A DNA stretch of 19,682 bases, taken from the NCBI GenBank assembly GCA_036399695.1, contig DASWMP010000297.1:1-19682 (forward strand). Direction: 5' to 3'. The notes under the pieces were generated by a model. The model was given only the letters and a program-made list of their open reading frames with translations, searched no databases and was not told where the DNA came from. Origin of the DNA: DASVEE01 sp036399695 (GTDB lineage: Bacteria; Acidobacteriota; Thermoanaerobaculia; Gp7-AA8). How positions within the stretch are numbered: the stretch's first letter is position 1; the number at the start of each line of letters is the position of its first letter. Shown here piece after piece: positions 1 through 7,081 of this stretch. Both the position numbers and the translations under genes were made by a program.

Positions 1-77
1 AACATCAGTCACGTATCCGTTCCGGTCTGCGCCGCCGCGCCGGCCGCTCTTCTTCCGAATTACTCTCTGGAGGCGGA

Positions 78-2270
78 ATGTCGAAAGTCCTGTCGGTGTG
101 CGGTGCCCTGCTTCTCCTCTCCTCCCCTGTGCTCGCAGCGCCGGGCAAAAAAACGATCGATCTGAGTGCCAAAGGCGCACGGGTTCATCGGAGCAATGAC
201 CTCAACCCTCTGACGGGGCCGTCGAACAGGTCGCGATCGGAAATCGTCCGCTCCTTCCTCGGCAGCAAGGGGCTGACGCTCGCTACCGTCGCCGACGACG
301 GACGCCATGTGAAGATGGAGCAGCGCCTCGGCGGACGACTCGTCTACGGCACGTACGTCCGCGCCACGCTCGACAACAACGGGCGGCTCCTGAGCGTGGT
401 CGAGAACACGATCTCGGCGACCGAAGTGCAGCCGACGACGCTCTCGCCGAAGGACTCGATCCGCGCCGGCGTGTCGCAGCTCTACGACACGGCCGACCAG
501 CCTTCGTCCTTCTGGCACGAAGAGCCGTCCGCCACGCTGGTCGTGATCCCGTTCGCTGACGGCACGCTCGCCGAGGGCTACCTCGTGCAGACGTGGGAAG
601 AGGAAACGAACATCCTCTGGCACTCGCTCGTGGACAACGAAGGTGACGTCGTCTACCGCGAGCTCCGCACCGCGACCGACACGTACAAGATCTTCCCCGA
701 TCATCCGGGCAACTCGACGCAGACCGTCGTGAACGGCCCCGGCACCGGCAACACCGAATCGCCGGCCGGCTGGGTCTCGGGGAACACGACGATCGGCAAC
801 AACGTCGACGCTTACCTGGACCGCGACAACAGCAACGGCGCCGACACCAACGGGCGTCCGGTCTCGCCGACGCTGAGCTTCGAGTACACGGCCGACCTGA
901 CGCAGGCGCCGACGACCCTGACGAACCAGCAGGCTGCCGTCGCGAACCTCTTCTATCTGAACAACCGCGTGCACGACAAGCTCTATCGCCACGGCTTCAA
1001 CGAGGCGGCCGGCAACTTCCAGGCGAACAACTTCGGCAAGGGCGGTCTCGGCAACGACCCGGTCAACGCCGAAGCGCAGGACGGCGGCGGCACGAACAAC
1101 GCGAACTTCGCCACGCCCGCGGACGGCAGCCGCCCGCGCATGCAGATGTACCTCTGGACGAACTCGACGCCGGGACGTGACGGCGATCTCGACTCCGACA
1201 TCGTCTGGCACGAGTACGGTCACGGCCTGACGTGGCGCATGATCGGGAGCATGAGCGGCCCGTTCGCCGGCGCCATCGGCGAGGGCATGGCCGACGTCCT
1301 GGCCATCTACACGAACCGGAACGACCGCGTCGGCGAGTACGCCTACAACAACCCGGTCGGCATCCGCCGCTTCCCGTACACCAACTACCCGAACACCTAC
1401 AGCGACGTGAAGGGCAGCAGCGTTCACGCGGACGGCGAGATCTACGCCGCCACGCTGTGGAAGCTCCTCGGGCTGTGGGAAGGCGCCGGCTACACGCAGG
1501 ACCAGCTCTTCGACGTCGTCATCGACGGCATGAACTTCACCCCGGCCCGCCCGGCGTACGAAGACATGCGCGACGGCCTGCTCGCCTCCTCGCCGACCGC
1601 GGCGCAGGACTGCCTGATCTGGAGCGCGTTCGCCCAGTTCGGCATCGGCGTCGGCGCGAATGGCGCCGAGAGCTGCAGCATCTTCACCTGCACGGTCTCG
1701 GTCACGGAGTCGTTCTCGCTGCCGACGACGTGCACCGGCGGCCCGGTCAACACCGCCCCGGTGGTCGTCATCACGGCGCCGGCGAACGGCGCTTCCTTCG
1801 TGCAGGGCACGGCGGTGACGTTCAGCGGCACCGCCACCGACACGCAGGACGGCGCGATCTCGTCCGGCATCAACTGGACCTCCAGCATGAGCGGCGCGCT
1901 CGGCACCGGCGCCTCGATCACGACGAGCGGCCTGGCCCTCGGCACGCACAACATCACCGCGACGTCGACGGACAGCGGCTCGCTCTCCGGCTCCGCGTCC
2001 ATCAACGTGACGATCACCGCCCCCGGCGGCGCGATCTCGCTGACGGCGGCGGGCCGCAGGACGAAGAACGTCGCCTACGCCGACCTCACCTGGAGCGGCG
2101 CCACGTCGACGCAGGTGGACGTCTACCGCAACAACGTGAAGATCACGACCACCGCGAACGACGGCGCGCACAGCGATCAGATCGGCAAGAGCGCCCGCGG
2201 CACGTACACCTACCGCGTGTGCAACGCCGGGACGACGACCTGCTCGAACAACGCGAGCGTGAGCTTTTAG
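78..2270 (+). CDS. Secreted M36 (fungalysin-type) zinc metallopeptidase with Ig-like and FnIII-like C-terminal domains
   Basis: Predicted secreted endopeptidase of 730 aa. The N-terminus is a signal peptide (hydrophobic run about residues 4-20, cleavage near VLA-AP). Residues about 40-200 look like an FTP-type propeptide, which in this family keeps the enzyme inactive until removed. The catalytic domain carries HEYGH at 378-382, with a second metal-ligand motif GEGMAD 401-406 in which E402 is the likely third ligand. Residues 558-652 form an Ig/cadherin-like beta-sandwich typical of bacterial exoenzymes, and 653-730 resemble a fibronectin III-like module. The start is set by GGAGG at 69-73, four bases before the ATG. 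The gene stands alone and is followed by a strong terminator. M36 membership rests on the HEXXH motif, its spacing to the downstream GE motif, and the overall architecture. Nothing suggests truncation. Confidence 0.9.
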   Translation: MSKVLSVCGALLLLSSPVLAAPGKKTIDLSAKGARVHRSNDLNPLTGPSNRSRSEIVRSFLGSKGLTLATVADDGRHVKMEQRLGGRLVYGTYVRATLDNNGRLLSVVENTISATEVQPTTLSPKDSIRAGVSQLYDTADQPSSFWHEEPSATLVVIPFADGTLAEGYLVQTWEEETNILWHSLVDNEGDVVYRELRTATDTYKIFPDHPGNSTQTVVNGPGTGNTESPAGWVSGNTTIGNNVDAYLDRDNSNGADTNGRPVSPTLSFEYTADLTQAPTTLTNQQAAVANLFYLNNRVHDKLYRHGFNEAAGNFQANNFGKGGLGNDPVNAEAQDGGGTNNANFATPADGSRPRMQMYLWTNSTPGRDGDLDSDIVWHEYGHGLTWRMIGSMSGPFAGAIGEGMADVLAIYTNRNDRVGEYAYNNPVGIRRFPYTNYPNTYSDVKGSSVHADGEIYAATLWKLLGLWEGAGYTQDQLFDVVIDGMNFTPARPAYEDMRDGLLASSPTAAQDCLIWSAFAQFGIGVGANGAESCSIFTCTVSVTESFSLPTTCTGGPVNTAPVVVITAPANGASFVQGTAVTFSGTATDTQDGAISSGINWTSSMSGALGTGASITTSGLALGTHNITATSTDSGSLSGSASINVTITAPGGAISLTAAGRRTKNVAYADLTWSGATSTQVDVYRNNVKITTTANDGAHSDQIGKSARGTYTYRVCNAGTTTCSNNASVSF

Positions 2271-2303
2271 CGCGATCTAACGATTCACGATTTCCGATTT
2301 CCG

Positions 2304-2334
2304 GGCCGGCTCGTGAGAGCCGGCCTTTCGTTTT
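2304..2334 (+). terminator. Rho-independent terminator of the M36 peptidase gene
   Basis: A perfect 9-bp GC-rich stem (2304-2312 with 2317-2325, GTGA loop) is followed by TTTCGTTTT. It lies 34 bp after the stop codon. On the minus strand there is no T-tract, so it should act only on + transcripts. Its arm GGCCGGCTC recurs in the hairpin at 5877-5898. Confidence 0.8.
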
Positions 2335-2336
2335 GC

Positions 2337-2408
2337 GTAGGACAGACACTCTTGTCTGTCCTACGGCCGGTCCGCGGAACACCGGACAGACAGGAGTGTC
2401 TGTCCTAC
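2337..2408. repeat. 72-bp nested inverted repeat (REP/MITE-like)
   Basis: Two 25-bp arms (2337-2361 and 2384-2408) are reverse complements with one mismatch. Each arm region is also a small palindrome: 2337-2348 pairs with 2353-2364 (12 bp, loop CTCT), and 2384-2392 pairs with 2397-2405 (9 bp, loop GGAG). The core motif is GGACAGACA/TGTCTGTCC. The DNA can therefore fold as one long hairpin or as two short ones. No transposase is encoded nearby. Confidence 0.85.
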
Positions 2409-2414
2409 AGAACC

Positions 2415-2664
2415 AAAGCGACACAACTACTTTCGAAAGCAACCCGACTACTTTCGAAAGCAACCCGACTACTTTCGAAAGCAACCCAACTACTTTCGAA
2501 AGCAACCCAACTACTTTCGAAAGCAACCCAACTACTTTCGAAAGCAACCCGACTACTTTCGAAAGCAACCCAACTACTTTCGAAAGCAACCCGACTGCTT
2601 TCGAAAGCAACCCGACTACTCTTGAAAGCAACCCAACTGCTTTCGAAAGTAGTTGTGTTGCTTT
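2415..2664. repeat. 21-bp tandem minisatellite with inverted ends
   Basis: Units with period 21 start at 2430, 2451, 2472 and so on to 2640, with a decayed copy at 2661. Each unit has the palindromic core CTTTCGAAAG followed by CAACCCRACTR. Ten units run in the same orientation; they differ almost only by transitions (G/A at two positions), and the 2619 unit has a decayed core. The outer ends 2415-2441 and 2638-2664 are reverse complements at 26 of 27 positions. Because 21 is a multiple of 3 the array is open in several frames, giving heptapeptide translations such as TTFESNP on one strand and VVGLLSK on the other. I do not regard these as genes. The array fills most of the gap between the M36 and PBP genes. 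Confidence 0.9.
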
Positions 2665-2698
2665 CAAGAGCAACGGCGCCGCTTTCTATCCCCGCCAG

Positions 2699-4855
2699 TT
2701 ACTGGAAGATTCGTTTGAAGCGGTCCATGGCGCTTTCGACCTGCTGGCGGTTTCGGTCCGCTTCGTTGGCCCATCTCCGGAACTTGTCGAGGGTGATGGC
2801 CGCCGGCTCGTCGAAGCTTTCTTCGTCGAAGAAGACGCGGCGCACCATCTTGCCGATGATGCCGCGGGGGCATTGGTGCGTGGGGGCGGTGCCGTCGAGG
2901 AAGGCTTCGCGGCGGGGGCCGGGGCACCCTTCGCGCCAGAGCATGCCGGTCTCGGGATCGATCTGGCGCCAGGTCACTCCGTCAGGAGCGTCCGGGAACT
3001 TCTGGATATGGGGAAGCTCGCGCATGTAGGCGCCCCACACCGGGATCGCGGCCTCACCGGACGAGAGGCGCAGCGGCGCGCCTTTGTCGAAGCCGACCCA
3101 GACGGTCGTGACCATGTCGGGCGTGTAGCCGACGAACCAGGCGTCGCGGTAGTCGTTGGTCGTGCCGGTCTTGCCGGCGACGTAGCCGAGCCCATAGCGG
3201 CGGAGGCGTGAAGCCGTGCCGCGCTGGACGACGCCGCGCAGGAGCGTGTGCACGATGAAGGCGGAGTCGCGGTCGATGACGCGCTTCCGCTCGACCTTGT
3301 GCTTGTAGAGCGTCTTGCCGCGCCTGTCGCGCACCTCCGTCAGCAGATACGGCTCGACGCGCTCGCCGAGGTTCGGGAAGGCGGTGTAGGCGGCGGTGAG
3401 GTCGCGCATCGTCACCTCGGTGACACCGAGCGCCAGCGCGGGTACTGGCTTGAAATCCTCCTCGAAGCCGAACTTGTCGGCGGTGCTGACGACGCGGCGC
3501 ATCCCGATCTGCTGCGTCAGCCGCACCGTCGGTACGTTCAGCGATTTCTCGAACGCCTCACGCAGCGTCACGCGGCCGCGGAAACGCTCGTCGTAGTTCT
3601 GCGGCGCCCACTCCTCGCTGCCGACCGCGATCTTCACCGGCGTGTCGAGCAGCAGGGTGGCGTTGGTGGCGCGCTTCGAGGAGATGGCGGCGAGGAAGGC
3701 GAACGTCTTGAACGCCGAGCCGGGCTGGCGGTGCATCCTCGACGTACGGTCGAGCGTGGAGCGCTTGAAGTCGGAGCCGCCGACGAGCGCGCGGACGCCG
3801 CCGGTACGGGGATCGACAGAGAGCAGCGCCACCTGCAGAGGGTCCTGCGCCGCCTGCTCGCGCAGCCAGCGGTAGCGCGCTTCGAGCGACGCCGGCGTAC
3901 GGGACGCGACCTGCTCGGCCGCTCGCTGCGCCACCGGATCGACCTCGCAGACGATCGTCAGCCCTCCTGAGATGATGGCGCCGACGCCGACCTCCTTCAC
4001 CACCTCGGCACGCATGGCGCGCATGTAGAACGGAAACGGCGTCTGCGGCAGCCGGCCGCGGTCCAGGTCGACCGCGCGGGCGACGCCGTCGCGGTACTGC
4101 TGCTCGGTGATCCATTTGTGCTCGCGCATGACGTTGAGGATGCCGTCGCGGCGCGTGCGGACGAGATCGGGGCGTTTGCGGGGGTTGTCGCGGTTCGGGG
4201 CGCGGACGATGGCGGCGAGGATCGCGGCTTCATCGGGGCGGAGCTGGCGCGGCGTCTTGTCGAAGTAGAGGCGCGCCGCTTCGTCGACGCCGAGGACCGG
4301 GCTGCCCTCGAAGTGGCCGAGGTAGACGTCGTTGAGATAGAGCTCGAGGATGTCGTTCTTCGAGAGGCGCGCGTCGAGGATGACGGCGAGGATCATCTCC
4401 ACGATCTTGCGGCGCCAGGTGCGCTCGTTGGAGAAATAGCGCTGTTTGATGATCTGCTGGTCGATCGTGCTGCCCCCCTCGGCGATGCCGCCGGCGCGCA
4501 CGTTGCGCAACGCGGCGCGGGCGATGCCGATCGGATCGACGCCGGGATGGAAGCGGAAGCGGACGTCCTCGGCGGCCATGAACGCGTAGCCGACATGCGG
4601 CGGAATGGCCTCCAGACGCACCGGCGGCGTGACGCGCCAGTCGGTGCCGTAGAGCTTCGCCACCTCGCGCGGAGTCTTGCCGGCGTTCGACATCAGAATC
4701 GTCGGCTCGCGCCAACTGTGGTTCACGAGCTCGCGCGAAAGACGCCGGTTGAGGATGAAAATGTAGACGGCGAACGCGTAGACGACGCAAAAAATGGCGA
4801 TAGAAATGGCGAGAGTGAGGCGCGGCCATCTCAGCGGGCGTGACATTCGCATCAT
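2699..4855 (-). CDS. Class A penicillin-binding protein (glycosyltransferase/transpeptidase)
   Basis: Bifunctional peptidoglycan synthase of 718 aa, anchored in the inner membrane by one N-terminal helix (about 13-35) with the rest in the periplasm. The GT51 glycosyltransferase domain shows EDVRFRFHPG from E96, the likely catalytic Glu, then GGSTIDQQ at 127-134 and ELYLN at 171-175. The transpeptidase domain shows SAFK at 380-383 (acylated Ser380), SLN at 438-440 and KTGT at 562-565, so all three penicillin-binding motifs are intact. The length is normal for a PBP1A/1C-like enzyme. Three ATGs (4855, 4852, 4846) compete for the start and none has a good Shine-Dalgarno, so the exact N-terminus is uncertain by up to three residues. 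The gene is divergent from the Ser/Lys-rich gene across 110 bp, and its 3' end abuts the minisatellite. Confidence 0.95.
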   Translation of the reverse strand: MMRMSRPLRWPRLTLAISIAIFCVVYAFAVYIFILNRRLSRELVNHSWREPTILMSNAGKTPREVAKLYGTDWRVTPPVRLEAIPPHVGYAFMAAEDVRFRFHPGVDPIGIARAALRNVRAGGIAEGGSTIDQQIIKQRYFSNERTWRRKIVEMILAVILDARLSKNDILELYLNDVYLGHFEGSPVLGVDEAARLYFDKTPRQLRPDEAAILAAIVRAPNRDNPRKRPDLVRTRRDGILNVMREHKWITEQQYRDGVARAVDLDRGRLPQTPFPFYMRAMRAEVVKEVGVGAIISGGLTIVCEVDPVAQRAAEQVASRTPASLEARYRWLREQAAQDPLQVALLSVDPRTGGVRALVGGSDFKRSTLDRTSRMHRQPGSAFKTFAFLAAISSKRATNATLLLDTPVKIAVGSEEWAPQNYDERFRGRVTLREAFEKSLNVPTVRLTQQIGMRRVVSTADKFGFEEDFKPVPALALGVTEVTMRDLTAAYTAFPNLGERVEPYLLTEVRDRRGKTLYKHKVERKRVIDRDSAFIVHTLLRGVVQRGTASRLRRYGLGYVAGKTGTTNDYRDAWFVGYTPDMVTTVWVGFDKGAPLRLSSGEAAIPVWGAYMRELPHIQKFPDAPDGVTWRQIDPETGMLWREGCPGPRREAFLDGTAPTHQCPRGIIGKMVRRVFFDEESFDEPAAITLDKFRRWANEADRNRQQVESAMDRFKRIFQ

Positions 4856-4965
4856 GTTGTTCTACATTTTTCAACGAGCAACACTGTTGCCACGCAGCTC
4901 GTCTCTCGTTGATTCAAAAAAAGTACGGCTCCCCACCGACACTGTTTTTGAAAAAGGAGAATCGA
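4856..4965. promoter_or_regulatory. Divergent intergenic region with a short inverted repeat
   Basis: These 110 bp must hold the promoters of both the PBP gene (-) and the Ser/Lys-rich gene (+). CAACGAG at 4872-4878 is the reverse complement of CTCGTTG at 4905-4911, a possible operator. I see no convincing -35/-10 pair in either direction. Confidence 0.3.
4953..4960 (+). promoter_or_regulatory. Shine-Dalgarno that sets the start of the Ser/Lys-rich gene
   Basis: AAAGGAGA lies six bases before the ATG at 4966. The reading frame stays open upstream to an ATG at 4840, but that segment lacks a ribosome binding site and has unrelated composition, so 4966 is chosen. Confidence 0.85.
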
Positions 4966-5832
4966 ATGGCTGCATCGAAGAAAGCCTCCGCCTCGAAGAA
5001 GGGCGGATCAAGCAAGTCGTCGTCGAAGGGATCTTCGAAGTCCTCGAAGTCCTCATCGTCGAGCAAGAAGTCCTCGTCGTCGTCGAAGTCGTCCGGATCG
5101 TCGAAGGGCTCTTCGTCGAAGAAGGGCGGAGCCTCCTCCTCGAAGGGCTCCTCGAGCAAGGGCTCTTCAAGCAAGGGCACCTCGAGCAAGGGCTCGTCTT
5201 CTTCCAAGAAGGCGTCCTCCTCCTCGAAGGGATCGTCGTCGTCGCGGAAGGCGTCGCCGGCGCAGCGCGCTGCCGCCAAGAAGGGCGGTCAGGCGTCGCG
5301 CGGCGGATCGTCGTCCTCCTCGAAGCGGGGCGGCTCGTCCTCCTCGTCCTCCTCGTCGAAGCGTGGCGGGTCGTCGTCTTCGTCCTCGAAGCGCGGCGGA
5401 TCGTCCTCTTCGTCGTCGAAGAAAGGCGGAGCGTCCTCCTCCTCGAAGCGGGGCGGATCGTCGTCCTCGTCGTCCTCGAAGCGCGGAGGCTCGTCCTCCT
5501 CGTCGAAGAAGGGCGGAGCCTCCTCATCCCGCAAGGGCGGATCGTCGTCCTCCTCTTCCTCGTCGTCGAAGAAAGCTTCGTCGTCCCGCAAGGGCGGCGG
5601 ATCGTCTTCTTCTTCGTCGTCGTCGAAGAAAGCTTCCTCCAGCCGCAAGGCTGCGGGTCGCAAGGGCGGCAAGAAGTCCGGCGGCGGCGTGCGCAGCGTA
5701 ATCAGCCGCGTCGTCGAGCAGGTCAAGGAAGCCATGCCCAGCTTCGGTGGCGAGAAGATCGAAGAAGTGATCGGCTCGACGTCGGAGCAGAGCGGCGGCA
5801 AGAGCAACAACGGCGGCGGCAGCGCCGAGTAG
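4966..5832 (+). CDS. Ser/Lys/Gly-rich basic low-complexity protein with a KGG-type motif
   Basis: Protein of 288 aa with no signal peptide or membrane segment. Residues 1-240 are runs of Ser broken by KK, KR and KGG/RGG, giving a very basic, disordered polymer. Residues 97-114 (PAQRAAAKKGGQASRGG) fit the KGG stress-protein repeat consensus (R-x2-A-x-KGG-x-A). Residues 242-257 form a likely amphipathic helix (RSVISRVVEQVKEAM), followed by a mixed-charge tail. Serines use TCG, TCC, TCT and AGC, so the composition is not just a simple DNA repeat; this supports selection on the protein. A strong ribosome binding site and terminator frame the gene. Histone H1-like or nucleoid-associated binding to DNA or RNA is plausible by composition only. 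The many serines could be kinase targets, but that is speculation. Confidence 0.85.
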   Translation: MAASKKASASKKGGSSKSSSKGSSKSSKSSSSSKKSSSSSKSSGSSKGSSSKKGGASSSKGSSSKGSSSKGTSSKGSSSSKKASSSSKGSSSSRKASPAQRAAAKKGGQASRGGSSSSSKRGGSSSSSSSSKRGGSSSSSSKRGGSSSSSSKKGGASSSSKRGGSSSSSSSKRGGSSSSSKKGGASSSRKGGSSSSSSSSSKKASSSRKGGGSSSSSSSSKKASSSRKAAGRKGGKKSGGGVRSVISRVVEQVKEAMPSFGGEKIEEVIGSTSEQSGGKSNNGGGSAE

Positions 5833-5847
5833 CTCGCTCTGAAAACG

Positions 5848-5873
5848 ATGGGCAGGCAATCCCGCTTGCCCAT
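5848..5873 (+). repeat. Hairpin after the Ser/Lys-rich gene
   Basis: A 10-bp stem (5848-5857 with 5864-5873, one G.U pair, loop AATCCC) starts 16 bp after the stop codon. It has no T-tract of its own and stands directly before the terminator hairpin, so it may stabilise the mRNA 3' end. Confidence 0.6.
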
Positions 5874-5876
5874 GAG

Positions 5877-5907
5877 GGGCCGGCTCATGAGCCGGCCCTA
5901 CGTTTTT
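5877..5907 (+). terminator. Rho-independent terminator of the Ser/Lys-rich gene
   Basis: The 22-bp perfect palindrome at 5877-5898 (arms GGGCCGGCTC/GAGCCGGCCC) is followed by TACGTTTTT. It is closely similar to the terminator at 2304-2325, so the same module ends two unrelated genes. Confidence 0.75.
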
Positions 5908-5912
5908 GCCTT

Positions 5913-6012
5913 CAATCCTGAGCGTCAGCGAAGGATCAGTGGAGCCACAGCTATGCCGTCTGCGCAACGGCGTGGCTGTGGCTCCATTGATCCTTCGCTG
6001 CGCTCAGGATTG
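5913..6012. repeat. 100-bp near-perfect palindrome between convergent genes
   Basis: The arms 5913-5958 and 5968-6012 give 45 pairs with one bulged T and a 9-nt loop. In + strand RNA the three non-Watson-Crick positions are all G.U pairs; on the minus strand they are A/C mismatches. The outer part contains the motif GATCCTTCGCTGCGCTCAGG. It ends 4 bp before the stop codon of the TPR-like gene (-). It may act as a bidirectional transcription barrier or be a non-autonomous mobile repeat. Confidence 0.85.
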
Positions 6013-6016
6013 ACCG

Positions 6017-7081
6017 CTACCCCGCCGTGTTGTCGAACGCCCGGCGGATTCTGCGCGAGAAGTACTTCGGCGGCAGGCCGCCCTTCCATGAGCGCAATGA
6101 CTTGGCGCGCTGGAACGACTGCAACGCCGCACGGCGGAACTCCTCATCGGCCTCGAAGGCGTACTGCGAGTACTGCGAGGCGCCGAGGAACGCCCACACC
6201 CAGGCGTTGTTCGGGAGCTTGCGGGTGAGGCTCTGGAACTTTCGGGTCGATTCGTCGAAGTCACCGGCAAAGTAGTTCGACAGCGCGTCGCGGAGCTCGC
6301 GCTCGTAGTCGCCGAGGACCGCGTCGGTGGCGGACTGCTGGCGTGACGGTGGCGGCGGCGTGGCCGCGACGTTCGGGGCGACGGCCGAATCGGCGAGCAT
6401 GCCGGCGTTCTCCGCTTCGGCGATGACCGCGTTGAAATCGTCGTTCGAGCGCGCCGAGGCATTGCGGGCGTTCGCCTGCGCCCAGACGCGCGTCGCTTCG
6501 GTGGTCACGGCGCGGCGCTGCTGTGCGGCGGTAATGCGCTGGCGTGCGGCGCTCAGCGCCTGCGCGGCCCGCTGGCGGAGCGCTGGGTCGACGGACGGCG
6601 TCACCGGCGCCTGGGACGGCGGCGGCGCCGGGACGACGTTCGGCTGCTGTTGCTGCGGGACGGGACGCTGCACCGGCGGCGGAGTCGGATCGGGCTGCTG
6701 CGTGGGGGCCGGGGTCTGCGTCGCCTCGAGGCGGGACTTCGCGCGGCCCATGAGCGTCTCGAGCGAGCCGAGATCGACCTCGCCGCGCCCTTCCGTCCGC
6801 TCGAAGTCGGAGATGGCCTGTTCGTAGTTGCCGAGGTTCAGGTTCGCGACGCCGCGGTAGTAGTAGGGCTTGTAGTTGATGAAGATCGCGCCGTACGTGC
6901 GCGTCTTGCTCCCTTCCTTCGCGTTGCCTTTGATGGCCGCGTTCATCTTCGAGACGACGGTCGACCAGTTACCGGCGCGCGCGGCGGCGATGCCGGCGTC
7001 GTAATCGTCGTACCAGGAAGCCTGGGCGGCGGCGGCGATGAAGAGCAGAGCGAGGAACGTGAGTGTGCGGACGGGGGTCAT
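6017..7081 (-). CDS. Exported TPR-like protein with Pro/Gln linker, last gene of the kinase cassette
   Basis: Protein of 354 aa. Residues 1-21 are a signal peptide ending AQA-S, so it is exported. Residues 22-115 contain TPR-like helical pairs (YYYRGVANLNLGNYEQAISDF around 73-93). A Pro/Gln-rich linker spans about 122-165, an Ala/Arg/Gln-rich helical, possibly coiled-coil segment covers 166-228, and a second TPR-like block covers 255-330. The C-terminus is basic. The ATG overlaps the kinase stop codon upstream (ATGA, 7078-7081) and a Shine-Dalgarno AAAGGA lies inside the kinase gene, so translation is probably coupled to it. I do not recognise a named family. A role as periplasmic partner or scaffold of the kinase's outer PEGA domain is inferred from position and topology. 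The open frame runs far upstream, but that part only shadows the kinase gene. Confidence 0.85.
   Translation of the reverse strand: MTPVRTLTFLALLFIAAAAQASWYDDYDAGIAAARAGNWSTVVSKMNAAIKGNAKEGSKTRTYGAIFINYKPYYYRGVANLNLGNYEQAISDFERTEGRGEVDLGSLETLMGRAKSRLEATQTPAPTQQPDPTPPPVQRPVPQQQQPNVVPAPPPSQAPVTPSVDPALRQRAAQALSAARQRITAAQQRRAVTTEATRVWAQANARNASARSNDDFNAVIAEAENAGMLADSAVAPNVAATPPPPSRQQSATDAVLGDYERELRDALSNYFAGDFDESTRKFQSLTRKLPNNAWVWAFLGASQYSQYAFEADEEFRRAALQSFQRAKSLRSWKGGLPPKYFSRRIRRAFDNTAG

Noticed and set aside
60..2171. 703-aa minus-strand open frame
   Set aside because: It is antisense to the M36 peptidase gene, which has signal peptide, catalytic motifs and ribosome binding site. The antisense frame has no recognisable motif.
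2415..2664. CRISPR array
   Set aside because: Units are contiguous with no unique spacers, the period is 21 bp, and no cas gene is present.
2143..2673. Minus-strand open frame with VVGLLSK heptads, just downstream of the PBP gene, looking like a coiled coil
   Set aside because: The heptads come from the 21-bp DNA repeat, which is open in several frames. The frame then runs through dispersed repeats and antisense of the M36 gene, with no ribosome binding site.
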